This document shows, in pieces, positions 1 to 8,775 of a stretch of 64,000 nucleotides of DNA. Origin of the DNA: Yimella sp. cx-51 (lineage in GTDB: Bacteria; Actinomycetota; Actinomycetes; Actinomycetales; Dermatophilaceae). Each line of letters starts with the position of its first letter. The stretch's first letter is position 1. The stretch lies in the NCBI RefSeq assembly GCF_017654605.1, contig NZ_CP072113.1, forward strand, positions 62,001-126,000. The letters are read 5' to 3'. The position numbers and the translations under genes were made by a program. The notes under the pieces were generated by a model. It was not told the DNA's origin. It searched no databases and was given only the letters and a program-made list of their open reading frames with translations.

Positions 1-332
1 AGCCGCAACTGGCCGAGCAGATCCTCGCCGATCTGGTGCGCACCCGCCGATCAGGATTGCGCTTCCCGATGGGCGTCCCGCCCAAAACTACGAGCTTGTT
101 CGTCGAAAAACTCCGCCAAGCAGCCTTCCCTGAGACAGCGGTCCAATCCGCGTTCGCACTCTCGCGCACGGAATGGGAGGGCGACCGTTTCGACGGTGAG
201 AACGCCGACCCCGCGTGGACCTTCGTGCTCGGCCGGAAGTCAGCGATTGAAGAACTCAACCGCAACAACGGTCTGTCGTACTTCGGCCCACGCATCTGGA
301 ATCCCATCCACCAACACCTGGACGAGTCATGA
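1..332 (+). CDS. recC: RecC (exodeoxyribonuclease V gamma subunit), 3' end only
   Basis: The reading frame is open from the left edge to a TGA at 330-332 and gives about 109 residues. The piece has the aromatic-rich end typical of RecC (SYFGPRIWNPIHQHL). It abuts recB through an ATGA overlap (recB ATG at 329) with recD following, the usual recC-recB-recD order of actinobacteria. RecC is the non-catalytic scaffold that scans for Chi and splits the duplex in the RecBCD recombination helicase-nuclease. The assignment rests mainly on synteny, since only the C-terminus is visible. Confidence 0.8.
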   Translation, partial: PQLAEQILADLVRTRRSGLRFPMGVPPKTTSLFVEKLRQAAFPETAVQSAFALSRTEWEGDRFDGENADPAWTFVLGRKSAIEELNRNNGLSYFGPRIWNPIHQHLDES

Positions 333-3300
333 CGCAGGTTCGCCTGGAGTCGTTCTCGATCACCGGGCCGCTGCCGTCGGGCACGTCCCTTATCGAGGCC
401 AGCGCCGGCACCGGCAAGACGTGGACGGTGGCCGCGCTGGTGGTGCGTTATGTCGCCGAGGGCGTCGCCACCCTCGACCAACTGCTGATCGTCACCTTCA
501 GTCGGGCCGCCAGCCAGGAGCTGCGCGAACGCGTGCGCACCCGGCTCGAGGAGACGGTGCTCGCGCTGGAAAGTGGCGCTGGTGACGAAGACCCGCTGGT
601 CGTGCACCTGCGCGACTGTTCAGAGCCAGAGCTGCAGACCCGGCTCACCCGGTTGCGGCACGCGCTGACCGACTTCGACACCGCCACGATCGCCACGATC
701 CACCAGTTCTGCCATTACGTCCTGAAGGGTCTCGGCGTCGCGGGTGACTCCGACCCGAACGCCCAGCTCGCCGAAGATCTCGACCAGCTGCGCGAGGACG
801 TCGTCGACGACCTCTACCTCGCGGGCACGCTCGCCGACGACCCGGACGCGCCCGACTACAAGACGGCCGTCGAGGACGCCAAGATCGCGCTCGACAATCC
901 GGACGCCGAGGTGATCCCCCGCGGTGCCACCGGCAAGGTGGGCCGCCGGGTCGACTACGTGAAGGCGGTGCGGGAGGAGTTCGCGCGCCGCAAGCTGCGG
1001 GCGTCCGTGATGTCCTACGACGACTTGCTCGAACAACTCGCCGCCGCACTCGAGGCCGATGACAGCCCGGCCCGTCGGCGCATGCGTGACCGCTGGTCGA
1101 TCGTGTTGGTGGACGAGTTCCAGGACACCGATCCCGTGCAATGGCAGGTGTTTTCGCGGGCGTTCAGCGGCGACGGCAAGACGCTCATCCTCATCGGCGA
1201 TCCGAAGCAGGCGATCTACGGCTTCCGCGGCGGCGACATCAACACCTATCTCAGCGCGGCCGACACCGCGACGCAGCGCACCTCTCTACCCACCAACTAC
1301 CGAAGTGACGCGCCGCTCGTCGATGCGCTGCAGGTGCTGATGGCGGGGGTCGAACTCTCCGACGGCATCGTCGCCCATCCGATCAGTGCGCATCAGCAGG
1401 GCCACCGACTCCAAGGCGCACCCGACAACAGCCCCGTCCGGTTGCGCACCTATCCAGAGAACGACGAGGGTCGTCAGCCCTACATCGGGCAGGCGCGCAA
1501 CGCGATCTATCCCGACGTCGCCGAGCAGATCGCTCAGCTGCTGATGTCTGAAGCGACCTTCGACGGCGAGCAGGTGCGTCCGCATCACCTCGCGGTGCTG
1601 TGTCATCAGACCAAGGATCTCCTCGGCGTCCGGGAGGAGCTGCGCTCCAGGGGCATTCCGTCGGTGTTGGTGTCGAGCGAGTCGGTGCTGCGCACGCAGG
1701 CGGCGCACTGGTGGCTGCATCTGCTTCGCGCGCTCGAGCAACCGCACGTGCCCGGGCGGGTACGCCTTGCGGCGCTCACCCCGTTCATCGGATGGTCGGC
1801 CGCGCAGCTCGACACCCGGGGCGACGACGGCACCGAAGAAGTGGCGCGTGAGGTGCGTTCGCTGCTCGGCATCTTCCACCGCGGCGGCATCGCAGGGGTG
1901 CTCGACGTCGTCCGTGGCCGGGGCCTGGCGCAGCGTTTGCTCGGCGAGGTCGGCGGCGAACGCGATCTCACTGACCTCGAGCATGTCGCGTCGCTCTTGC
2001 AGGAGCAGGTGTTGGGCGGTCTGACGGGTGTCGCATCGCTGGTGGCATGGCTGGTGAAGCAGAGCGCCGAAGACAAGAAGGCTCCCGCCGACACCCGCAT
2101 CATGCGACTCGATTCCGACGCGCTCGCGGTGACCTTGTCCACGATCCACGGCAGCAAGGGTCTGCAGTACCCGATCGTTTTCGCGCCCTTCCTCTTCGAG
2201 AACTGGGTTCGTGACAGCAAGTCGGTGCTGCTGCGGCGCGACGGGCAACGAACACTTTCGTTCAACCCGCGCGATCTGCAGGACCAGGACGCGCGCGCGC
2301 AGGTGCTCGGCGAACACATGCGCCTCTGTTACGTCGCGATGACACGCGCGCAGTCGCAACTGGTGCTGTGGTGGGCACCCACGCCGGGCAGTCGTTCCGC
2401 CGGGCTGCACCGTCTGCTGTTCGGCCAAGCCGCCACCGGAGACGATCTCGCCGCGCTCCTCGCCAAGCGCGCCGCAAGCGGCCCTTCGTCCGAAGTGCTG
2501 AAGCTCACCCAGCCCAAACAACGCCTGGGCCAACCCGCGATCGACAGCACGCTTCGGGCATGGTGCGACGCCGGCGCCTTCAGCCTGAAGAAGATCGCCC
2601 ACAGCACCGGGAAAACTGTGGTGCCTGCACTCGCGTCGTCCGCGCCACTGGGCATGCGCACCTTCGATGGTTCGATCGTCGACCGGGCATGGCGGCGCAC
2701 CTCCTACTCGGCCCTCACCGCGGCCGACACCGTCGCACCAACGACCTCCGAGCCGGAGGCGGACGCCGTGGGCCGCGACGACGAAGAAGCGATCAGCCTG
2801 AGCGCGACGCCGGCCGACCCGCTGCGCGAAGTGCCTTCTCCCATGGCGGAATTCCCGGTCGGCGCCACCTTCGGTTCGCTCGCGCACGCGGTGCTGGAGC
2901 ACGCCGACCTGCAGGCGCGCGACCTGCGGGCGGAGCTGCTTCGGGTCGTCGACGACCAGCGGATCTGGTGGCCGGTCGAACTCGACAGTGACGCACTCGC
3001 CGTCGCCCTGGTGAGCGTCTGCACCACCCCGATCGGCCCGTCAGCGGGGGAGGCGCGCCTGATCGATCTGTCGCCTGGCGACCGGTTCGCCGAGATGGAC
3101 TTCGAGATCCCCTTGGCCGGTGGTGATCAACCGCGCGCCAACGCGACGTTGAGGTCGATGGCGGCTGCGCTGCGCACCCACCTGCCCGATGGCGACCCGT
3201 TGCGGCCGTACGCCGACGTCCTTGAAGGTGAAGAACTCGGTGACCAGGCGTTGCTGGGCTATCTCACCGGTTCGATCGACCTCACCTTCCGCCGCGACAA

Positions 3301-3646
3301 CCGCTTCTTCGTGGTCGACTACAAGACCAACTGGCTCGGCGAACCGGGCGAGCCGCTGACCCTGGCCGACTACACGCCCGAACGTCTGGCCGACGCGATG
3401 AACCACTCGTCCTATCCGCTGCAGGCGATCCTGTATTCCGTTGTGCTGCACAGATATCTACGCTGGCGGCTGCCCGCCTACGACCCCGAGCAGCACTTGG
3501 GTGGAGTGATGTACCTCTACCTGCGCGGCATGGCCGGCCCCGACACCCCGCGCGTCGACGGCCAGCCGTGCGGAGTCTTCACCTGGCGTCCGCCGGTCGC
3601 GCTGCTGGACGAGCTGTCGAACATTCTCGCGGGGGAGTTGTCATGA
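329..3646 (+). CDS. recB: RecB (exodeoxyribonuclease V beta subunit)
   Basis: 1105 residues, normal for actinobacterial RecB. It is an SF1A 3'-5' helicase plus nuclease that resects double-strand ends for recombination. Visible parts: Walker A ASAGTGKT at about residues 25-32, Walker B/motif II VDEFQDTD at about 261-268, the motif III-like GDPKQAIYGFRGGD shortly after, motif V/VI region with TIHGSKGLQYP and CYVAMTRA, and a C-terminal PD-(D/E)XK nuclease with VDYKTNWLG near residue 997. The start ATG overlaps the recC stop (ATGA), and its own stop overlaps recD in the same way, so the three genes are translationally coupled. No disruption seen. Confidence 0.96.
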   Translation: MTQVRLESFSITGPLPSGTSLIEASAGTGKTWTVAALVVRYVAEGVATLDQLLIVTFSRAASQELRERVRTRLEETVLALESGAGDEDPLVVHLRDCSEPELQTRLTRLRHALTDFDTATIATIHQFCHYVLKGLGVAGDSDPNAQLAEDLDQLREDVVDDLYLAGTLADDPDAPDYKTAVEDAKIALDNPDAEVIPRGATGKVGRRVDYVKAVREEFARRKLRASVMSYDDLLEQLAAALEADDSPARRRMRDRWSIVLVDEFQDTDPVQWQVFSRAFSGDGKTLILIGDPKQAIYGFRGGDINTYLSAADTATQRTSLPTNYRSDAPLVDALQVLMAGVELSDGIVAHPISAHQQGHRLQGAPDNSPVRLRTYPENDEGRQPYIGQARNAIYPDVAEQIAQLLMSEATFDGEQVRPHHLAVLCHQTKDLLGVREELRSRGIPSVLVSSESVLRTQAAHWWLHLLRALEQPHVPGRVRLAALTPFIGWSAAQLDTRGDDGTEEVAREVRSLLGIFHRGGIAGVLDVVRGRGLAQRLLGEVGGERDLTDLEHVASLLQEQVLGGLTGVASLVAWLVKQSAEDKKAPADTRIMRLDSDALAVTLSTIHGSKGLQYPIVFAPFLFENWVRDSKSVLLRRDGQRTLSFNPRDLQDQDARAQVLGEHMRLCYVAMTRAQSQLVLWWAPTPGSRSAGLHRLLFGQAATGDDLAALLAKRAASGPSSEVLKLTQPKQRLGQPAIDSTLRAWCDAGAFSLKKIAHSTGKTVVPALASSAPLGMRTFDGSIVDRAWRRTSYSALTAADTVAPTTSEPEADAVGRDDEEAISLSATPADPLREVPSPMAEFPVGATFGSLAHAVLEHADLQARDLRAELLRVVDDQRIWWPVELDSDALAVALVSVCTTPIGPSAGEARLIDLSPGDRFAEMDFEIPLAGGDQPRANATLRSMAAALRTHLPDGDPLRPYADVLEGEELGDQALLGYLTGSIDLTFRRDNRFFVVDYKTNWLGEPGEPLTLADYTPERLADAMNHSSYPLQAILYSVVLHRYLRWRLPAYDPEQHLGGVMYLYLRGMAGPDTPRVDGQPCGVFTWRPPVALLDELSNILAGELS

Positions 3647-5445
3647 GCACCGTGTTCCACCGTTGGCAGGACGCCGCAGTGCTCACCGCCGGCGACTGCT
3701 TCATCGCCACCCGCATCGCTCGCCGGGTCGGCGAACCCGAGACATCGGACGCCACCCTCGCCCTGGCCTTCGCGATCCGAGCCGTGCGCGAGGGCTCGAC
3801 CGCGCTCGACCTGGCCGACCCCGCCCGCTGGTGGGACGCCCGCGACGAGGATGACTCAGCCGGCGTGGTTTCGACACGTGACGCTTCGCGTCACGGCTTA
3901 ACCAGCGATGAGGTGGCCCCGCCTTCGCGAGGGACGAGCGAAGTGTCGAAACCCGGCGACCCAAACGACCACGGCCTGCCGGAGATCGATGCCTGGTGGA
4001 GCGCCATCAACTCCAGCGTGCTCGTCGCACAACAGGTGATGCGCGTCGAACACGGCCTTCTCTATCTCGACCGCTACTGGGCCGACGAGCGGCTCATCGC
4101 GACATCGATCCTCGACCGCGCGGCTGCATCCATCCCGCCGGTCGACGCGAGCCTCGTCGACCAGGTCATCGCCGATAGCGAGCAACCGCTCAACGACGAA
4201 CAAGCCGAGGCAGTGAGGTCGGTGGCGAACCGAGCGATCACCATCCTCACCGGCGGACCTGGGATGGGAAAGACCTTCACCATCCAAACCGTCGTGCGGG
4301 CGTTGTCGCAGACGCCGGGGTTCCGGGTGGCACTCGCCGCACCCACCGGCAAGGCGGCCGCGCGGATGAACGAAGCGCTCGGCAGCGTGCTCACGCCCAC
4401 CAGCGAAATCAGACCGGCGACCACGTTGCATCGCCTGCTCGGAAGCAGACCGGACAACAGCGTGCGCTTCCGACACAACGCGTCAGACCCCCTACCGCAT
4501 GACCTCGTGATCGTTGACGAGGCCTCGATGGTGTCACTGGGCATGATGGCGCGACTGCTCGAATCGTTAGCTCCCACAACAAGACTGCTGCTCGTCGGCG
4601 ACCCCGACCAGCTTGCGCCAGTGGAGGCCGGTTGGGTGCTGGCCGACCTCGTCCGAGGGTTGGAGAGCAGCGGAAACGTCGTCCGCCTGGTGCACGACTA
4701 CCGCATGGGCGACGACCGCGCCCTGCTTGCGTCTGCGTTCCGCAAGGGCACGCCGGACGGCGTGTTGGAGGCTATCGACCAAGCCGCAGCCGGCGAGACG
4801 GTGCGCCTGATCGAAACGGAAGAGCCGTCGCTCGACCTCGTGCCACAGGTCGTCGAGCACGCCCTCCGCCTCCGTGATCTCGCCCTGGCCGGCGACCAGG
4901 ACGCCGCCCTCGACCAACTCGACCGGCTGCGACTTCTCTGCGCCCACCGCACCGGACCCTTCGGCACCACCCAATGGAACTGGCTGGTCGAGCGCGAACT
5001 CGCCCACCACGCTCCCGAGATCGCAACGCAGTCGATGTACGTCGGTCGCCCGATCTTGGTGACCCGTAACGACCACGGCCTCGGCCTGTCCAACGGTGAC
5101 GCCGGCGTGATCATCCGCACGGACGACGGTCCGGTCGCCGCCATCGCGACCGGCTCAGGGCCGCAACGGTTTTCGCCGTGGCGTCTCGCGGAGGTCGAGA
5201 CCATGCACGCGATGACGGTGCACAAGGCGCAGGGCAGCCAGGCCGACGACGTCATCGTGATCGTGCCGCCGCTCGACTCCAAGCTGCTCAGCCGTGAACT
5301 GCTCTACACCGCCGTCACCCGTCCCCAGCAGCGCCTCACGATGATCGGCACGCGTGAATCCATTGCGGCAGCGGTCGATTCACCGATCAAGCGCTCATCG
5401 GGCCTGGAGCACCGCCTCGCGCAAAGCAGCGGGGAGCGGCAGTAG
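3643..5445 (+). CDS. recD: RecD (exodeoxyribonuclease V alpha subunit)
   Basis: 600 residues; SF1B 5'-3' helicase of RecBCD. ATG at 3643 is chosen because it forms an ATGA overlap with recB; the frame is open further upstream but inside recB. Walker A GGPGMGKT lies near residues 204-211, VDEASMVS near 291, and the C-terminal helicase motif MTVHKAQGSQ near 525. Odd feature: residues about 75-104 are a low-complexity hydrophilic stretch encoded by an 87-bp palindromic element (3867-3953) that keeps the frame. It falls between the N-terminal domain and the helicase core, so the protein is probably functional. The stop codon is embedded in a terminator hairpin. Confidence 0.95.
   Translation: MSTVFHRWQDAAVLTAGDCFIATRIARRVGEPETSDATLALAFAIRAVREGSTALDLADPARWWDARDEDDSAGVVSTRDASRHGLTSDEVAPPSRGTSEVSKPGDPNDHGLPEIDAWWSAINSSVLVAQQVMRVEHGLLYLDRYWADERLIATSILDRAAASIPPVDASLVDQVIADSEQPLNDEQAEAVRSVANRAITILTGGPGMGKTFTIQTVVRALSQTPGFRVALAAPTGKAAARMNEALGSVLTPTSEIRPATTLHRLLGSRPDNSVRFRHNASDPLPHDLVIVDEASMVSLGMMARLLESLAPTTRLLLVGDPDQLAPVEAGWVLADLVRGLESSGNVVRLVHDYRMGDDRALLASAFRKGTPDGVLEAIDQAAAGETVRLIETEEPSLDLVPQVVEHALRLRDLALAGDQDAALDQLDRLRLLCAHRTGPFGTTQWNWLVERELAHHAPEIATQSMYVGRPILVTRNDHGLGLSNGDAGVIIRTDDGPVAAIATGSGPQRFSPWRLAEVETMHAMTVHKAQGSQADDVIVIVPPLDSKLLSRELLYTAVTRPQQRLTMIGTRESIAAAVDSPIKRSSGLEHRLAQSSGERQ
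3867..3953. repeat. In-frame palindromic insertion element inside recD
   Basis: An 87-bp (29-codon) segment bounded by perfect 11-bp inverted repeats, GGTTTCGACAC at 3867-3877 and GTGTCGAAACC at 3943-3953. It contains an inner hairpin GTGACGC-TTC-GCGTCAC at 3878-3894. Its translation is hydrophilic and unlike RecD sequence on either side. The ends and size resemble the small palindromic intergenic repeats of GC-rich actinobacteria; calling it mobile is inference, as no second copy was noticed in this window. Confidence 0.7.
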
Positions 5446-5457
5446 CCACTCCCCGCT
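5428..5457 (+). terminator. Hairpin terminator of the recCBD operon
   Basis: A 13-bp stem with one mismatch (arms at 5428-5440 and 5445-5457) and an AGTA loop, overlapping the recD TAG stop at 5443-5445. It has no clear U-tract, as is common in actinobacteria. The secreted-protein gene converges from the other side. Confidence 0.65.
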
Positions 5458-5589
5458 GGTTTGCCGGTGTGCGGAACGAGCGCCCACACGCGCTGGCCCG
5501 ACCGGTGGCAGGAACGAGCACCGCGCCGAAACCCGGTGATCCTGCACGACAATCGAATTCGCGCGTCCGATCCTCAGCGCTGGCCCGGA

Positions 5590-6621
5590 TTACCGGTGCG
5601 TGTCGATGGTCCTCGCATCGGTGACGATGCCGCTCCGCCAGGCGCCGGCGAGCGTCCAGTACGAACCGGTCACGGTGTCGTACTTACGCAAAGTGACCGG
5701 CCGTCCGCCTGAGTTCGTCTTCGCGTTCACCCACAGGTAGCGGTCGTAGCCACCTGCGGTCATGCCCTCGACGACCTTGCCCGATGGCTTCTCCCGGAAG
5801 AGCGTCGAGCCGGTCGCCGTGACCTTGTTCAGTGCGCCGTCGCCGGCACCCGCGGGCAGGCTCGCGATGGCGGGCGTGGTCGGCACGTAGTTGAAGAAGT
5901 TCTTGGGCGAAAGGGGCTTCACCACGCCGCCGGCGTACGGCACGGAGTAAGCACGGCTGGCGCCGTTCTCGTAGCAACTGAGAATGAGCGTCGAGGCGTT
6001 CAGCTGGCTTTCCGGTCGGCAGTTTGCGCCGGCCTGCGGGATGCGATTCAACGCAGCACCCGTGGCGGTCGAATGCACGGTGAGTCCGCTGGCGGTTTGG
6101 ACGACGTACTTCGTGCCCTCCGGGTTGACCCAGGCGTTTGCGGCGTATCCACTCGGGAACGCATAGCGAGCCTGAGCAACGCCGCTCGCGTTGCGCTTGT
6201 ACATCAGCCCCCGGTAGTTGTTCCAGGTGATGAGTCCGCCGTCGGCGGTGTACGCGGCCTCCCAGTCGCCGGGGAGTTTGAGCGTCTTCAGAGACTTGGT
6301 GCCCGTGGTCCACAGCGCGAAGATGGTCTGCGTCCCGTCGTAGCGCGCGGTGATCACGTGCTGACCGTCGAGCGAGACGTCACTGATGACTGCTCCGGTC
6401 GAGACCCTGCCGATGGTGATGGTGCCGCCGTGCGGCCAGACCATGCGCAGCGTGCCCTTATTGTCGAGCGGACCAGTTTCGTGCTGGATGATCGCGGACC
6501 AGCCGAGGCCACGTACGGCCGGCACCGCTTGGGCCTCGCCGGCGCCGACGAAGAGTGATCCGCCGAGAGCGACTGCTGAGGCGGTGAGTGAGCTGAGAGC
6601 AACTGCGAACGTACGTTTCAT
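5590..6621 (-). CDS. Secreted beta-propeller-like protein, unknown function
   Basis: 343 residues from the ATG at 6621, preceded by a GGGGAAA ribosome site; the frame extends upstream but the signal peptide fixes this start. The N-terminus MKRTFAVALSSLTASAVALG followed by a short AQA-VPA cleavage site is a classic Sec signal peptide. The mature part has repeated short beta-rich units with WTTGT, ITWNN and YLWVN-like segments separated by glycine turns, suggesting a WD40/TolB-like propeller. It lacks an obvious catalytic motif and a C-terminal anchor, so it is probably released or bound non-covalently outside the cell. The gene is monocistronic. Confidence 0.7.
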   Translation of the reverse strand: MKRTFAVALSSLTASAVALGGSLFVGAGEAQAVPAVRGLGWSAIIQHETGPLDNKGTLRMVWPHGGTITIGRVSTGAVISDVSLDGQHVITARYDGTQTIFALWTTGTKSLKTLKLPGDWEAAYTADGGLITWNNYRGLMYKRNASGVAQARYAFPSGYAANAWVNPEGTKYVVQTASGLTVHSTATGAALNRIPQAGANCRPESQLNASTLILSCYENGASRAYSVPYAGGVVKPLSPKNFFNYVPTTPAIASLPAGAGDGALNKVTATGSTLFREKPSGKVVEGMTAGGYDRYLWVNAKTNSGGRPVTLRKYDTVTGSYWTLAGAWRSGIVTDARTIDTHR

Positions 6622-6769
6622 GACGTTTCCCCTCATCCCGGCAAGGATGTTGCCGGTTCCCTTGATTGACCGCCAGTTCCCCCTGAACTGACGTGGCCAG
6701 CAAAGCAGTCGCACATGCGCCGACACAATGGCCGAATGTATCGATTGGAAACCGAACTAGTTGTTTGTT

Positions 6770-7756
6770 CTACCGGAACGCGCGGCTGATCTCGTTGCCG
6801 ATCTGCGACACGCGCATGCCGAGCATGAACCGGCTGAGCGGCTTGGTGGCGCGACCCAACATCGTGGTTCGACGACGCGGCGTCGCCAGGCTGATCGTGA
6901 GTCGTGTGCCGCCGTCCTCGGGCTTGAGTTCAATGCGGAGATCGCGCGGATTCGCTTGTGGCGCATCGCGATACGTGAAGCGCCACGCAATGAGTCGTTC
7001 ATCGTGACGCTCCGTCAGTTCGACGATCTGGTGAAACCACTTCGCCTCACCCTTGACCGGCTCGCTGCCCTGGCCCTTGTTGTGCGACTCCGCGGCCCAG
7101 GATGCTCCGGGCATGGGTGTGTCGACCTTGCCGTCGTACTCAACCGCGCTGACCGTCGGCTCCCATTCGGGCATCCGGCGGGGGTCGATCAACAGTTGCC
7201 ACACCTGGTGCACCGGTGCTGGGACGAAGGTCTCGCCACGCCGTGACGGTCCTGCTTCCGAAGCCTTCGGTGCAGGCTCGTGTGCTGAGGAGGGGCGGAC
7301 ATCCGCCAGTTCGGAACGCAGTTCTTCGGGCGTCCTGCCAAGTCGGCGCAGAAGCTCTTCGATGAGTCCGCTCGGTTCGGCGAGCAACTCGCTCAACACA
7401 GCCGCCGAGTCTCCACGCTTCTCGCCTTCCACCGAGCGGGTGAAGAGATTCTTGGCGCGCTCCGACCAGTCGTAGCCACCGGTTTCGTGGAAGACGATCG
7501 GCCCGGGATCCGGCATGGGGGTGGTGATGCCCAGGGCCGCGAGTTGCGCAGAATGCTGTTGCTCGACCGCCTCCCGCGCGTGGCCGAGGGTGATGCCGTT
7601 GCGGCGCAACACCTTTCCAGCCGCACCTTCGTCCAGGGTCAGCGCGAGCAGCAGGTGGTCGATGTCGGCTTCGCGCTGTCCGTAGCGTGAGGCTTCCTCC
7701 ATCGCTGCCAGCGAAAGGGTCTGCGATGTGGCGGCGACCTCGCTGAACTTGCTCAC
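6770..7756 (-). CDS. Clp N-terminal repeat / SRPBCC (START-like) fusion protein
   Basis: 328 residues starting at GTG 7756 behind AGGAGG. Residues about 1-150 resemble the double Clp_N repeat that binds substrates or adaptors in ClpA/ClpC (SLAAMEEASRYGQREADIDH, then a second copy near EGEKRGDSAAVLSELL). Residues about 180-328 resemble a polyketide-cyclase/AHSA1 SRPBCC ligand-binding fold (ETFVPAPVHQVWQLLIDPRR). There is no ATPase, so it is not a chaperone itself; a ligand-sensing or adaptor role is inference. The GTG overlaps the stop of a small HTH gene upstream (GTGA), but an IS21 insertion now separates the pair from its native promoter. Confidence 0.8.
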   Translation of the reverse strand: MSKFSEVAATSQTLSLAAMEEASRYGQREADIDHLLLALTLDEGAAGKVLRRNGITLGHAREAVEQQHSAQLAALGITTPMPDPGPIVFHETGGYDWSERAKNLFTRSVEGEKRGDSAAVLSELLAEPSGLIEELLRRLGRTPEELRSELADVRPSSAHEPAPKASEAGPSRRGETFVPAPVHQVWQLLIDPRRMPEWEPTVSAVEYDGKVDTPMPGASWAAESHNKGQGSEPVKGEAKWFHQIVELTERHDERLIAWRFTYRDAPQANPRDLRIELKPEDGGTRLTISLATPRRRTTMLGRATKPLSRFMLGMRVSQIGNEISRAFR

Positions 7757-7956
7757 GTTTTCCTCCTGGGCACGGGGATGGTGGGGTCGATCTTCTTGGC
7801 GTACTTCTTGTGCACGGCCTGCCGCGAGACCCCGAGGGCGTCGGCGATGTCCTGCCAGCTCATGCCGGCTCGCAACGCGGCCTCGACCTGCGCGAGTTCT
7901 GTCAACGGCGGCTGAAAACTGACCCCCTCACGGCAATCGAAAACTGACCCCCTCGG

Positions 7957-8775
7957 TTACTGGTTCTCTTCGGTGACGGCCGCGGGGACGCGGCCGAGTT
8001 CTCGGTTCTTCAGCCGGTAGGAGTCGCCCTTCAGGGCGATGACCTCGGCGTGGTGGACGAGCCGGTCGATCATCGCGGCGGCGACGGTGTCGTCGCCGAA
8101 GACCTCGCCCCAGCGGGCGAAGTTCTTGTTCGACGTGACGATCAGGCTGGCCCGTTCGTAGCGGGATGAGACGAGTTGGAAGAACAGGTTGGCGGCTTCG
8201 GGTTCGAAGGGGATGTAGCCGACCTCGTCGATGACCAGCACGGGGTAGCGGACCAGTCGACGCAGTTCGTCTTGCAGCTTGCCGGCGTGGTGGGCCTCGG
8301 CGAGTCGGTCGACCCACTGGGACGCGGTCGCGAACAGGACCCGGTGGCCGGCTTGGCAGGCCCGGATCGCGAGTCCGGTGGCCAGGTGGGTCTTCCCGGT
8401 TCCTGGCGGTCCGAGGAGGACGACGTTCTCCTTGGCGGCGACGAAGTCCAGGGTGCCCAGGTGCGCGATGGTCTCGCGTTTCAGGCCGCGGGCGTGGTCG
8501 TAGTCGAAGTCCTCCAAGCTCTTCCTGGAGGGGAACCGGGCGGCCCGGATTCGTCCCTCGCCGCCGTGGGACTCTCGTGCTGACACTTCGCGTTGCAGGC
8601 AGGCAGCGAGGAACTCCTCATGCGTCCAGGCTTCCTCGCGGGCGCGTTCGGCGAGCCGTTCGACCGACTCGCGCAGGGTCGGTGCCTTCAACGCCCGGGT
8701 CAGGTACTCCAGCTCGCTGGTGACATCGCGTCCTGTCCTCGGGGCTGTCTTCGTGGTGGTGCGCGCAGCCATCAC
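7957..8775 (-). CDS. istB: IS21-family helper ATPase IstB
   Basis: 272-residue AAA+ ATPase of the DnaC/IstB family that aids target selection by the transposase. Walker A LGPPGTGKTHLATGLA and Walker B VLVIDEVGYIPFEPEA are clear, followed by sensor-I SLIVTSNK. The start at 8775 overlaps the istA stop (ATGA), the usual arrangement. Confidence 0.96.
   Translation of the reverse strand: MMAARTTTKTAPRTGRDVTSELEYLTRALKAPTLRESVERLAERAREEAWTHEEFLAACLQREVSARESHGGEGRIRAARFPSRKSLEDFDYDHARGLKRETIAHLGTLDFVAAKENVVLLGPPGTGKTHLATGLAIRACQAGHRVLFATASQWVDRLAEAHHAGKLQDELRRLVRYPVLVIDEVGYIPFEPEAANLFFQLVSSRYERASLIVTSNKNFARWGEVFGDDTVAAAMIDRLVHHAEVIALKGDSYRLKNRELGRVPAAVTEENQ

Noticed and set aside
1286-2902. 538-codon open frame antisense to recB
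   Set aside because: High GC keeps antisense frames open; recB is fully supported by motifs and the antisense protein has no recognisable domain.
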